Part shown: one piece after another, positions 29,491 through 41,369 of the stretch
Numbering within the stretch: position 1 is the stretch's first letter
How the letters are laid out: each line of letters opens with the position of its first letter
Assembly: GCA_003427395.1 (NCBI GenBank)
Contig: BFEA01000284.1
Coordinates: 113,841 to 177,840 of the forward strand
Length of the DNA: 64,000 nucleotides
Direction: 5' to 3'
DNA from: Chara braunii
Lineage: Eukaryota; Streptophyta; Charophyceae; Charales; Characeae
Translations under genes and position numbers: made by a program
The notes under the pieces: model-generated
What the model was told of the DNA's origin: nothing
Seen by the model: the letters and a program-made list of their open reading frames with translations, nothing else
Databases searched by the model: none

Positions 29491-32400
29491 TGGTATGCAA
29501 TCTAGTTAAAATTCATATCCTTCAAAACCTTGGGGAAGTCGGTCTGTTACAGAAACCAAAAATGGCAAAGCAATTGATTGACTTACCAGATGGAGGCAAA
29601 GCCCGTCTTCTCTTTGCATTTTTGGATTTGCTGCAAATTGGCAGCAGCAAAGAGAAATGGGATGATTTGAAGTTATTTTGGGTTGAATTAGCCCACTTGG
29701 TAGCCTCTACTGAAGACACCCTGCAGAACATCCGATTACCATCAGGAATTACAATAAAGGCAGTGGTAGATTGGCTCAATCACACAGACAACATTGCAAT
29801 GATCAGGGACTCTGCCTTTGCTAAGAATCTCCAACGGAAACATATCGGAAAAACTCGGAACTTTGTTCTGGGTGAACTGTTTAAGGCAGGAGCTAGCACT
29901 GTCACGGGAGCGGCCCGGATAACGAGGATGGTCCTTCCCAATAGGATCAGGCTGGCAAGTTGGAACGTACGCGGACTTGGTGACCAAAATGCTACCTTTA
30001 AAAGAGGAAGACTTACTCACTGGATTTATACTAAAAAAATGCAGATTGTTGGTTTTCAAGAAACCAAAATAGGCCTTGATAAGATGGCGAACATCCAAAA
30101 CTGGTGGCCTGGCCCCCAGGTTTGGTCGCCTGTAGACGGGACCAAAGGGGGGGTGGCCATCTTGATCGAAAAAGGTCTGGAGGTGGATGTAATAGACAAC
30201 TGCACAGATTTCGAAGGCCGATGGGCCTGGGTGAAACTGACAATGGAAAACGATGACGGCACTTGATTCTAGCAAGAGGGTGCCCTTGGGACCGAGCGAC
30301 AAATTTGAAAACGGCCTTTGCTACGTTGTCAGACCACTATCCTGTGATAATGGATACCACCCCGAAGGAGGTGATTGACAAACATAGGCCCCCCTTTCGA
30401 CTGAACACCCAAATTCTCAAGGACCCAGGGATTCCCCAGTGGATTAAAACTCAGATGGAAGATTGGGAACTAGCGCGGGACGTCTTCACAAACCCAAAAG
30501 ACTGGGTAGATGCAGGAATTGGGATCCTGCAGGCTGCAATGATTGAATTTTCAAGAATTAAAGCTGCAGCCAGAACGTGGAAGGAACAACAACTAACTAA
30601 AATCATAGAGGAGGCGGACTCATGCCCAAACTCCGACCCCTTTCGAGAGTATTACTGGTTCTAAAAAAGGGACCGAGCGATCGCAGAATTAGAAGAATTG
30701 GAAATTATGAAACAGAGGGAATGGCAAGAATGCTTAAAAGTCAAGGGAATCATGGGTCATGACAAGATGACAAAGGATACATTCAAAATGTTAATCAGAC
30801 GAATGGCAAAGCCGGCGATGAGGGAGCTTGTACACCCCTTTGCAATTTCAGCCCCCCTCGCTACGACCACTGAGGACTTGTGCACCTATGCCATGGCTTA
30901 CTTTCAGGACATAGTGTCAACAAGAAGACCCTTTGACAATTCCAACTCAAACTTGGCTGACCACTCTTCCTTTTGGAACTGTGTACCGACAAGTCTGTCA
31001 GTAGAAAGTAGCATGAGTTTAGATGAATCAATTACATTAGAAGAAGTCACCCAAGCAGCAAAACAAATGGCCAAGGGCAAGTGTCCCGGACCAGATGGCT
31101 TACCCATTGAATTTTTCCTAACTGCTTGGGAGGCCTTTGGGAGTTTCTTTTGCAATATTTATAATGAATCCTGCTCTTCTGGTTGCTTGCCTAAAGGCAT
31201 GTTGAAAGGGATGATCTCCATACTTTATAAAAAAGGCCAAAAAAAGGAAATAAAAAATTGGCGGCTCATTTCGGTTCTAAACGTGTCCCACAAAATCTTG
31301 GCTAAAGTCTTAGCTTTGAGATTCTCTGCGGCCCTCCCGACCATTGTAGGGAAAGAACAAGGGGCCTTTGTCAAGGGTCGATCAATTTTTGACAACATAA
31401 TGGCGACAATGCAGGCTTTGGAAGTAATAGGAGGAGAAAAAAGGGAGGTGGCTATGCTAATGCTCGATATGGAAAAAGCATATGACAAGGTTGGTTGGGC
31501 ATTCGTTAACACCTGCCTAATGAGAATGGGCTTTGGCCCCCAGTTTCGTGGATGGGTCAAGATCATGTACGAAAGGGCAACAACCACATTACTTGTGAAT
31601 GGAAACAATTGGAAGAATTTCACCTATCTAGGTCTCTCAGGCAAGGGTGCCCCTTGGCCCCGCTCATATTTGTAATACAATTAGAGGTACTCCTTGCGAA
31701 TATCAGGACCAAGCAATTAATCAAGGGTCTTCGGCTGTCGCCATCCATCCATTGGAAAGGGGGGGCTATAGCTGATGACCTAACGGTAGCCTGCGAGAAT
31801 AGGGTGGGGAGTATGAATCAGTTGAGATCGGTAGTAGATGAGTATTGTACACTATCTGAAACCTCCGTAAACTGGGATAAGTCAGTTTTCTTCCTCCCCC
31901 CACCCTATGAACTGTGTGTTGACTGGGGATTGCGATAGGTACCAGTTGACTCCTCCGATCGTTTTTTAGGAGTGCAGGTGTCTTTGGTGGACTGTGCAAA
32001 TGTGCAGGATAACTTGCTGGCGGAGAAAGTGATGGCCAGAATAGCGAACTGGGAAAGGCGGACGTGCTTATCACTATTTGGCAGGGCCTTGGTCCTGACT
32101 TTTGCGGCCTTCTCACTACTCTGGTATCCTCTGATGGTCCACAGGCTGGGACACATGGCCTATAAGAGGATCAAGAGCGCCGCTGCGCGGTATTTATGGA
32201 AGTCGGCTGCAAACGAAGAACAGGGCTACCTCTTGAAGGTGGCCTGGGAAGTGGTGGCGACCCCCAGGAAGAAAGGGGGTTTGGGAATTTTGGACCCAGT
32301 TCAACAAAACGTCGCCTTACTTGCAAAATGGCTGATACAGGCCATGACTGGATTGGATACGAAACTCTGGATGAATTTGGCAGAATATATATTAGGCTCG

Positions 32401-33807
32401 GAGTGGGGATTAGAAGATCACTCCAAGGTTTGGCTGTGTATGTTACTGCCATCCTTTGTGAGCCGCAAACCGAAATCGCGTCTTTGGAGGAGCATATTGG
32501 GGGCGTGGAACAAGGTTTGGCCTTGTGAACATTACACACCAAAGACGGTGCAGGAAATACTGAACCAACAACTTTTTGAGAATCAGAGATTTTGCAGGAA
32601 ATGGATTGTCCTTCTCAGCAGCAGAAGTCCCAGGAGGTTTTGGGAAAGCCTGGGTGAAGAAAGGTGTTTTGCAGGTGCGGGATATTTGGGACATTGCAAA
32701 AGCAGATTTTTTGGATCTCCCCATCCTTCGCAGGGAACTCCCACGTCTACATAAGGTTGTTGAGCATAGAGAAGCGCTTACGCTATCCCTCACTGTTGGG
32801 TCAAGCAGCTTCAGCCAGATACAAATCAACCTATTGGGTCGTGGCTTTTGCCAGAGGACCAGCCGTATCAGGTGTTGCATGTAACAGGTCCAGATTCGGC
32901 TCAGGGAGTAAGAGCAGAAAGATGGCGAATTCCTAGTGGCTCCAACTTTAAGAAGCCCCTGATACTGTTGGAGGAAAATGTACACATCCAGCACTCAAGG
33001 TACCTGGAGGAAGGATGGGTTTTAACTCGAAGGGTACACAATAGAAGAGTGGGGGCAACCTACTTGGGTAAAGCAAGCGATTTCAAGGTAGAGCCCCTTC
33101 TGCAAGGATGGGAAGGACAACCCTCACAAACACCTCTTGCGCTGTACAAACCGAAGGTTGGTGTTCAGAGCCAGCAAAGTAAACTGAAGAAAACAGCGTC
33201 ATCTTTGGCACTACATCGAGCTGAATCCTACCAAGGCGGTGAGGTCACGGAAATGGGCCTCCAGGGTCTGTGGAAGGCATTAAGGAAGACTCCAGTACAA
33301 AAACGTGCAAGTATTATGTGGCTCCAATCCCTACTAGTGACAGCCTCAGCAATGTGGCTATCCTCCAGAGGGATGGAGATATCTACGACATGCATGCGAT
33401 GTAACTGGGCTTGGGAGAATGCGGTCCATATCTGGCTCTCCTGTCCCTTGTCTGAGGAGCTCCTCAGATGGTGGAAACACCATTGGAGGAGAATCACAAG
33501 GGGGGCTATGGAATGGTCAGATTGTACAAGTGACTGGGGCTATATGGCCCTCTGCTGCAGAGGGGTCCTCATGGAAGTGATATGGAAGGCCAAAAATGCC
33601 AGAGTATTCCGGGGGGAAGTAACTCCGCTGCAACAACAACAACAACAACTAGTCAGACAAGGGATCAGAAGGATCATACGTACAGAGGGCGAAACGATGA
33701 ATTTTGTGAGATTTCAGAAGACCTGGGCCAAGGAAGGAAGGCTGGCCTCCTTCAACACTGAAGGGAAAATAAGACTCTGTAGTTGGCTGTCAGATACTCA
33801 TGACTGA
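29490..33807 (+). pseudogene. LINE ORF2 (endonuclease-RT), multiply broken
   Basis: Order seen: an unrecognised N-part; AP endonuclease start (RLASWNVRGLGD, FQETK); a jump to LSDHYPV, the endonuclease end, with the middle missing; RT with GPDGLPIEFF, KNWRLISVLNVSHKI, MLMLDMEKAYD, SLRQGCPLAPLIF and AIADDL (the usual FADD with Ile); a LINE thumb/connector; then a C-terminal CMRCNWAWENAVHIWLSC zinc segment and a run of six Gln encoded by CAA repeats. Breaks: TGA ~30264, TAA 30662, frameshift ~31640, TAG 31936, and shifts in 32580-32850. Cannot be functional. Confidence 0.9.
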
Positions 33808-33963
33808 CAAAGAAAAGAGAATAAGGAAAATCAGCCTTGTGCTATGCAATAAGGTTGTTCCTTCTTTGGCCACATACATAGAAGAATAAAAAGTTTTAAG
33901 ATTCTGATTAGTCCTATCGGCTGCGGAGGTAGCCCCCTTTTTTTTTTACATTTGCTTCAAGTT

Positions 33964-33988
33964 AAAAAAAAAAAAAAAAAAAAAAAAA
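33964..33988 (+). other. LINE poly(A) tail
   Basis: Twenty-five consecutive A bases about 160 bases after the end of ORF2, marking the 3' end of the LINE. Confidence 0.85.
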
Positions 33989-34428
33989 GTTCGTTTTGGA
34001 GGACCTCTGGAAAGAACTTAAATCAACCACGCGATGTTCAGAACAGCACCCCATCTGAAGCGTCACCCGACGTCACTCGTGGTAGAAAACCCAACGAGGA
34101 CGTAGCTCAACAGTGCAAGTGGGACAAGGCCCCCGTGCTAGCGCTCCAGTTTCAAAAGTTTGACAGAATCGAGTCAGTCCAACATATTAAAGCAATTTTA
34201 TAATTACAGTTTTTTCCGGGTGTTGGTGGGATTATTAGGGGTTCTGGACCCTTTTTTTTTTTCTTTTTTTTTTCCGGGGTGCCAACGACCCCCGACCGGT
34301 ATGTGCCGACCAGCCAACCGGTCGGCTGGTCGGCATCCGACCAGTCAAGGGCCGCCGACAGTCGGGGTATGCAACACTGCTGTGATGTTTGGAATTGTGC
34401 CTTGGCTTTGGGTTCGTTTCTTCATGGG

Positions 34429-34430
<2 letters not shown>
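33989..34430. other. Unassigned spacer with an inverted repeat
   Basis: No gene seen. Contains T runs near 34250-34272 and an 11-bp perfect inverted repeat (GCCGACCAGCC, 34305-34315 with 34324-34334, 8-base loop). Confidence 0.5.

Positions 34431-34507
<77 letters not shown>
34431..34507. repeat. (CT)n(CA)n microsatellite
   Basis: About 28 bases of CT repeat run directly into about 49 bases of CA repeat. The Ser/Leu and His/Thr repeat frames over it are artefacts. Confidence 0.97.
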
Positions 34508-34509
<2 letters not shown>

Positions 34510-34608
34510 GAGTATGCAGTATGCCCGGCAAATGTGCTGCAATGAGCCCAGACGTGATGACACTCGTCAACATTACCAGTCCCTAGGATTATCGATCTGC
34601 TGATGAAA

Positions 34609-35620
34609 TGACAAACAATTGTAATATGTGTGATGATAGAATGAGGTGAGAATCATACACAGACGAAGGAGGAGAGAGGGAGAATAGACAAAGGAGAGAG
34701 AAGAAGACAACAGCCCACTTCTACTTCGGGTTCCTCCGCCTCCTCGCCACCTCATCAATCAATAGACTGAATACAATGTCTGAAGTTCTTCCTCAAGGTG
34801 CCACGTGGCACGTCAATCTGTCTACATCAGCAAATGGAGAGTATCGTCATCAACCAGGTATGTATCCTCGATAACCACAGTCTTGATCTCCTTCCGAAGT
34901 GACGAAGAATCAGAACAGCCTCATCAACCTCGCAGCCAGCCACGTCATCAATCATATACAGGTGGCAGCGGCCACGTCAGCAACGGCGCGTGGCAGCTGC
35001 CACGTAAGCATGCCCAGAAGACCATCGCCAGCCAGCACCTTGCCAGCCAGCAGCGCCTTGCTGTCCTCCTCTGCCAGCATATAGCCAGCGTCAAGCCAAT
35101 GTCGCAATGTCGCAGCATAGCAACAGCGTCAAGTCCACGCGTGAAGTCAGCGTTCACGCAAGACTGAATGTTCTCCAGCCAGGAAGTCAACTCTTAAATA
35201 GCGTGGATGCGGGGTCTGGACCCCGGGTACTGAGGTCCTGCACCGTCCAGATCTTGATATGAATGAGGGCCCAGATCGGACCCCGGGTACTGAGGTCCTG
35301 CACCGTCCAGATCTTGATATGAATGAGGGCCCAGATCGGCCAGAAACTGTATTTCTCCCGCCCTGAATGCTGTCTGGGTACCTGCACACAACAAGTGAAT
35401 GTATCCGTCCATAGGCCTGGGTGCGGTACCTTTGACTCTACAGTTGTCTTTGACTGTTGAATTTCCNTTGTGCTNCNTTTGGTCACACAGCCTCCTCGAC
35501 AGACTCAGGCTGGGCATGTCTCGGTCACATAGCCCAGCACANACAANTGAGTCTGTGTCTTACCGGGGGCAAAGTTCTGAGCCCCGGTCTGCTGTTGAAC
35601 AGGGTTACTGCAGTGCGACC
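34609..35620 (-). mobile_element. Solo LTR of the element-5 family (minus orientation)
   Basis: Reverse-complement homology to the LTR at 57666-58718 runs along most of its length: CACGTGGCACGTC blocks, GGCAGCTGCCACGT, the CCGGGGTCCAGACCC block, and GGTACCGCACCCAGGCC in reverse. No primer site or coding region lies on the expected side, so it looks like a solo or truncated LTR. Ends are approximate, because termini are diverged. Confidence 0.7.
35221..35340. repeat. 60-bp exact tandem duplication
   Basis: Two consecutive 60-base units starting CCCCGGGTACTGAGG are identical except for the last base. The related LTR at 57666-58718 has a single diverged unit. Confidence 0.97.
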
Positions 35621-36015
35621 AGAAGGTATACTAATAGTAGCATAAATAATGCTCAGAGATGAGAGAGCATCCATTCCCGAGTGAATAGGGCTCTGATCAA
35701 CGGTCCGTAATTGACTGTTCTGCACAGGGTGCCACTTCCGCATAGCAGAATTGAATTTTAGATCAGACTAATGAGGGGGTTGCCGTAAAGGGGATTGTAC
35801 AGAGGAGATGGACGCGTTTTTCATGCCATGCCACTGGCAAGGAAATCCCTGTTTGAATCCCTTTCCGGATACAGACCTTGTATTTTCGACATCACAGAAC
35901 AATTCAAAATTCAAGAGATCCAGCAGGATTAGCTTTTGTAACTGGGGAGGAGGAGTGTGTTGGGGGCAGGTGCCCGCACACGGATTGTGTCGAGGGTGGG
36001 GGTGGAGAGGAAATA
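35621..36015. other. Unassigned spacer
   Basis: No gene, terminal repeat or RNA recognised between the solo LTR and the SINE. Confidence 0.4.
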
Positions 36016-36330
36016 GAGGCCAAGCGGCCTGGCTCAGCTGGTTGAGCTCGTTAACTGGTACACAGGAGGTCGTGGGTGCGATTCCCCACGGCATCCATTC
36101 AACTCCCCAGGACCCCTGTGTGGCATACTTCAGGTTCACCCAACTGAGAAAGTCGGCTTGTCCCTCCTGGTTGGTCGTGGAATTTGGTCACTTTCTGGCC
36201 CACGCCAGGAGTTAGGAGCGTGGGTGCTGCTCCCCACACAGAGCAGAGTTAGGTAGGTATAGAATCTATACAGTCGTATAGACCCATGACCTTAGGATAG
36301 TCAAGGCTAGTTTAGTAGATTTAAGGTATT
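36016..36330 (+). mobile_element. tRNA-derived SINE (approximate ends)
   Basis: The head has a pol III A box (TGGCTCAGCTGG at 36030-36041) and B box (GGGTGCGATTCCC at 36074-36086), spaced as in tRNA genes, followed by CACGGCATCCA like an acceptor end. The body then extends about 240 bases beyond the tRNA part, which a tRNA gene would not have. No poly(A) tail or target duplication was recognised, so the ends are estimates. Confidence 0.6.
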
Positions 36331-36332
36331 AT

Positions 36333-37438
36333 TGCGAGGACTGAGCCTCACGGGCCCCTAACAGGCATGCATGTGTTCTGCTGTGGGCTCCAGCAAGCCC
36401 TGTGCCGGCCCTAAGTGAAGGCGAGCCTGAATATCCACAAGACGCCTATTTTCGACAATTTTCCATATGTGGTTATACAGACAGCTGCAGCACGCCAGTT
36501 GGTTGCAGGGAAACGTGAGCCTCCAGGATCTTTCCAGAAAACAAGGACTGAGCTGTAACTGTTGAGACCAGGGCCAGGTGGCTGCGCCCTGGGCACACAC
36601 AACGTGCGTCTGACACATCACGCAGCGGCCACGGACGAAAGAGAAAGCAGCATTGTCGTCACACAATCTCCGCGAGCCAATGAGAATGTGGCCAACCTTG
36701 GAGACTGGGAGGCTACCTATACGTGCCCAAGTGAAAAGGGCCCAGGCCTTTAACTGTAGAGGTGGGCCTGGGCGCAAGGACTGGGGCCCAAATGGAAGCT
36801 ACTGGAAACTTCCCCAGCCAGGGCCAGGCAGACACACATAGGGGCTGCACTTTCCATAAAGGAAAGAGGCCAGCCCAGGCAGGGGCATTCTGGCCTTGAT
36901 AGGCAATGCGGACATGCTGCTGCGTTGCTGCACTAGCATCTGCATGGGCCTGGTGGTCGGATGCACGCACGGGCGCTGAGGTGAGGGGCACTGCAAAGGC
37001 AGCGGGCGCACAGCAGCCATAGCCGGGCTGCAGGGGCGCAAGGCAGGTGATGGTGAAAGTGGTCTTCGGGTAGGAGGCGCATGATGTGGGGAGACGAGGG
37101 GTGATGATGAGAGGAGAGAGAACATACCTGGTGTATTTTGGTGATCGGCATTGGTGTTGACGTCACGTACATTGGTCTTCGACTTCAGAGTGATCCAGTT
37201 GCGAGAACGTAGATAGGCTAGATAGGCTGGGCGCTGGGCGCCAGACAGCAAGTGCGATGTTGCATGCAGTGTCGGTGTGACCAGAGAGTGGCGACATTGA
37301 CATTCGAGTTCATTGTATTGCTCTCATTTGGACGGTATCTTGGTGCATTGCACTCTTTGCTTTGTTCAGGACTATCTGAGCTACTTTGTGATTTTGCAAC
37401 TTGGATTTCTGTTTATCGCCTCGCTCATATTCCTTGCA
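36333..37438 (+). repeat. 5' LTR of element 3 (1106 bp)
   Basis: Aligns to 44764-45660 and then, without interruption, to 54638-54855. That contiguity proves the second copy is split by an insertion. Contains TTTCCATAAAGGAAAG, which is also in the solo LTR at 55803-56985. Confidence 0.92.
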
Positions 37439-37440
37439 AA

Positions 37441-37453
37441 TTCGGTATCGTAG
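37441..37453 (+). other. Degenerate primer site of element 3
   Basis: TCGGTATCGTAGC begins two bases after the LTR end and resembles TGGTATCAGAGC (initiator Met tRNA complement) with changes. Confidence 0.6.
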
Positions 37454-38876
37454 CTGGTTCGAGATCACCGTTACTGGCGCTGGCGACATTGTTACGTGGT
37501 GCGCTGATGAAGCTTCTACGTAGTAAGGAGACATTGGCACTGGCAATTATTGCCACTCCCAGGTAGAGGTGAGACTGGCAGGAAGGCTGTGGCACAGCGT
37601 GGGAGCTGTATCGACCACGGGTGTAAGTGGCATGATGAGAGCATGCCGATATGCATTTTTGCTGAGGTGGCACTGCATTGCATTGTGGGTGGTACCGAGG
37701 CTATTGACCGGTCATCGAAATGCACGTCGGCTCAATTGGTGAGAAATTTGTGGTTGGGGGCAGCTATCTTCAGGTACGTTGTTCCCTTACCGTATCTTCC
37801 CATCTCAATCTCTTCTTATTGTGAGGAAGTGAGTCCAACTTGAGTGTCCTCTTCGGTTTCAGGAGTCGTGAGCGCTCTACCTTGAGAGTCGACATTCTTC
37901 GTGGCAGTGCATCTGGAAGGAGAGGGTGGTGCCTCTGAAGGGCCCTGGTCGACGCACAGGTCACGGTCACCATGCCAACCCATGTGAGTAGAGAACGCAT
38001 GCTTTGCTGCTTTGTCCTTCAAGTTTTTGCTGTGTTGTAGAGGGAACGTGGACTGACCAGTCGTATGCAAGACGTCTACCAGACCGTCTATAAATTATTT
38101 CGGGTGGGATCTGATCTGAACACTGGTTCGGATCGTCGTCCTGTCTGCAACGTTAAATAATTCTTGAGGACCTTGGGGCTGTCCTTAAACTGCCTCTTGA
38201 TCAGCCAGATCAGTCAGACGTAAGGCTCGTTGCACGCGAGGATAAATAACGGGCAGTACTGGTCAATAGCGGGTTCCTGGGCATAGGGGTGGGCCGTTGT
38301 GCACACGACAAACACTGCTGCTTGATGATGCATGTAAGGCTCGTTAGATATAGGGGAAGGGAAGGTTCCAATTGGCGCCCGTACATAAACACAATTATTC
38401 CCATTTCCGCATACATCTGTGCACTTGATTTATTCTTATCTTTGATTAATTGAGGTGTGACAGACTGCTAACATCTGACAGACAACATTAGATTAAAACT
38501 GTAGTAGTCTACCATTGCCGGTTCGGTGTGATGCTATTGTAGGAGAACTAATCGAAGTAGGAGTAGATCAATTGCTCAGTCTATGTATAAATTGTTGGCA
38601 CCACTTGATCGGTAGCCCGAGTGACTTGCTGAATATTTAATATTTATTTATTTATAATTATTGTTCAACTCGGTCAGACACATATTGTGGAAGGCTCCAG
38701 TGAGGGCACAATGTGGACAGTGATCTGCTTAGCTGATGAGCGGTACAGATAGCGGTGAAGGGACAACTGACGATAGGAGGCAAACACAGCGGAATACACA
38801 AAGGATGCCGGTAGTGTTTTAGGTTCCGCTACCAGGGGACAAGAGAAGGTTCCGGCCTGGAGCAAGGGCCCGACAT
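37454..38876 (+). other. Leader of element 3
   Basis: About 1.4 kb between primer site and first gag-like sequence. Short frames only; nothing recognised. Confidence 0.4.
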
Positions 38877-40600
38877 TTGCAGACTACTAGGGAGGCAGCA
38901 ACAACTGCAGAACAAGTGTTAGCGACAGAAACAGCTAGCGCCTTAGCGATGGCTACATCTGCAACGACCTCTCAAGGTCAACAAACGTCAGAAACTTTAT
39001 CGAGTTCCTCCGCCTCATGCAGGACCTTCCACAAGTCAGATGGCGGGCTAGCAATACAACTCGTCACCTCCAGTGCTCCACACACTAGAGAGGCCATAAA
39101 ACTCTAGCAAGTAGAGTTAATCCGCTTACGGTTAGAGAAGGAACTTAGGAAAGCTACCGAAAGAGAAACTGAGATTAGAGAGCAGAAGGGCGGACAAGGC
39201 TGCAATAGAAGGGTTAGACGACTCGACCCATGACGAGACGAGTAAAATCCTCAAGGCGGGTATGCTGAGCATGTACGCTTACATGGACAGCAAACTGGAT
39301 GCAATCCAGGATACCCTTGACCACATACTAAATGCCATGCAGACAAAGAGGAGGACGACATCCCTTCTTAGCTGGTGCGCCTAGTGTCCGGCCGCTGGCA
39401 GCATTTCCATCGCCAGTAGTAACACCGGCGATGGAAGGCCCATTTGCAACTCAATTTGGTACCCCACCAAGTGGTACGTAAGCAGAAGCAGTACAGACTG
39501 CTGCTTCTTCATCTTCAGGTCCAGCTGCTGCCGCTACGGGGCAGCAGCCAGTTCCACAAATGGGACTACAACAGCCTTGGTACCCCAAAACCCCACTAAA
39601 ACCACCCCCATTGTTCTCAGAAGATAAGAAGGACGAGGCACTTGACACATGGTTGAGGACGGTTCCAGTGTGGGTTAGGGCGAAGAGGACGTTGCTAGAA
39701 GAAGAGGTGATCACTGCCGCCTCATATCTTGAGGGATCGACAGCGAGATGGCTATAGATGGAATAGAGGCATCCAAGAGGTTCAGCCGACGAATGAATGA
39801 TTGGGCAAAGACCCACACATTGAAGAGTTTCATGGCATTGGTAGAAACGCGGTGGTACAACCCCAACAAGCCCAACACGCCACTAAAAAACGCATTGGCC
39901 CGGCTTGATACCAGAAGGTACAAGTCCGCATGTGAGCTCACCGCCGCCATGGAGAAACTCGTAGTCGTCCTGGGTGTTCGCTATGATTCACAAGTCTTAC
40001 TAGCCATGTATCTTCGATGTCTTCGCACAAACATCAAGAACTTAATGGTTAGTGAGGCTAGCATCGAGTATCATACTCTTGACTCCTTTAGCAAGAAGGC
40101 CTTAGATTTAGAGGCCAAGCTAGGAGGAGCACAACAACCTGCACTGGACGGGAAGCCCCCACAAGAATGGAAGAAGAAGGGTAGTCGGTTGATGATGGTT
40201 GATTCCGATGGGAATCAAACCGAGATCGGTGATCTCTCTGATCTAGTGGAGGAAACAGAGATAGGTGGCGAGGAGAGTGGAGAGGGTGGCAACCTCGCCG
40301 CCATAAACAAAGGAAAGGCAGCTGGCCGCTGTAAGGGCGGTCAGCAAAAGAGTCAGGGGCAAGCTTAAAACTCAAACAAGATAGTGGATTGGGTGAGGGA
40401 TGGCCTGGATCAGGATGTGTGGAGGGACCAATACTCACGAGGAGCTTGCATTAACTGCGGCGAATATGACCATCAATGGTTCAAATGCAAGAACGCGAAA
40501 GTCTCTCAAAAGATTCCTCCCAAAGGTGGTCTTGGAGGATCTTTCGCCCAGAGTGGTGCCTCTAAGAGGACCAATCAGGGAAACACATCCGACTAGTAGA
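38877..40600 (+). pseudogene. gag of element 3, multiply interrupted
   Basis: Fragments in order: a Thr/Ala/Ser-rich N-part (38877), a Glu/Arg-rich coiled-coil-like stretch (about 39110-39190), capsid pieces at 39560-39757 (PPLFSEDKKDEALDTWLRTV) and 39748-40368 (ALARLDTRRYKSACELTAAM), then a zinc knuckle CINCGEYDHQWFKC at about 40449-40490. Plant chromovirus Gag has this order. Stops and shifts separate all parts. Confidence 0.75.
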
Positions 40601-40613
40601 AGTAATAGCTGCT

Positions 40614-41220
40614 CAGCGCCTCTTCTTGCAATTGTATGATTGGCTTACCCTGTTTTTGTACTCCACGAGATAGTCCAGCAGTTGAGGGTTTAGGGGTTTA
40701 GCCTGTACTCACCAGTGCCCTTGCATGCATGCCTAAGTATCAGGAGGATTCACATCAACTCAGGTGCTCTGCAGATGACGGCAGAGGTACTGAAGGCTTA
40801 ATGACAACAAACATCGTCTAACATTGTTTAAACAGGTTGCGTTCCAAAGGGTGGGGAATGGGGAACGGGAGGTTTGTTTGCCTACGCTGGGGATAATGAT
40901 AGATCATCATAGATAAAAGTAGTCTTCACTATCGAGTATTTTATCACATAACATAGGCTGTCATGTAGGCAATCAATCCAGGCTACTGGGTAGTTGTGTA
41001 GGCCCAACATATTTCCTTTTGCGAGGGTGGGTTATGCACCAGCAGTCGCTACTATGAGTTGTCTGTACAAACAAGCAAGCATGATGTTTTGGGACGTTGG
41101 AACCGGTTTCCAGGTGCTGCTCCCCACCAATAGATGGAGCCTCCCCGAAAAGCGTTAGTGGTGGCTGCTCTTATCAACACTCCTAACGCCGTCTCGGGCT
41201 GTTCTTCAAAAAAAAAAACA
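40614..41220 (+). mobile_element. Poly(A) retroposon inserted in element 3 (607 bp)
   Basis: Flanked by a perfect 14-bp direct repeat AAGTAATAGCTGCT (40600-40613 and 41221-41234) and ending in an A-rich tail, the marks of LINE-driven retroposition. Removing it rejoins the flanking gag-protease region. No ORF and no clear pol III boxes. A 15-bp GGTGCTGCTCCCCAC block is shared with the SINE tail at 36217, which may mean a related family. Confidence 0.85.
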
Positions 41221-41369
41221 AAGTAATAGCTGCTTCTACTTATGCTGAAGTGGTTGATGTACCCTCACCACTTCAGGAGTGGCCGAAGCTATTGACTCTC
41301 TAGTCACCCAAAAGATGCATCTGGACAAAACGGCATTGTTCGTTAGATGTATCTGAGGCCTTAGAAGAC

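Larger units (their letters stand above)
27038..33988 (+). mobile_element. LINE (non-LTR retrotransposon), L1-like plant type, decayed
   Basis: Runs plus-strand from about ATG 27038: an ORF1-type protein, a hydrophilic frame, then ORF2 with an AP-type endonuclease, RT, and a C-terminal CxxC...HxxxxC segment, ending in a 25-A tail at 33964-33988. The order and terminal A-tail are those of L1-clade LINEs. Frameshifts, stops and a deletion in the endonuclease show it is dead. No flanking target duplication was found. Confidence 0.9.

Noticed and set aside
26900-34010. A target-site duplication of the LINE (gttcg... at 26931 and 33989)
   Set aside because: Only GTTCG matches; too short to be evidence.
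34160-34603. Frames with Ser-Leu and His-Thr repeats
   Set aside because: Translation of the CT/CA microsatellite.
36020-36095. A functional tRNA gene
   Set aside because: A and B boxes are present, but the acceptor and anticodon arms do not pair well and the unit continues for 240 bases, so a SINE is more likely.
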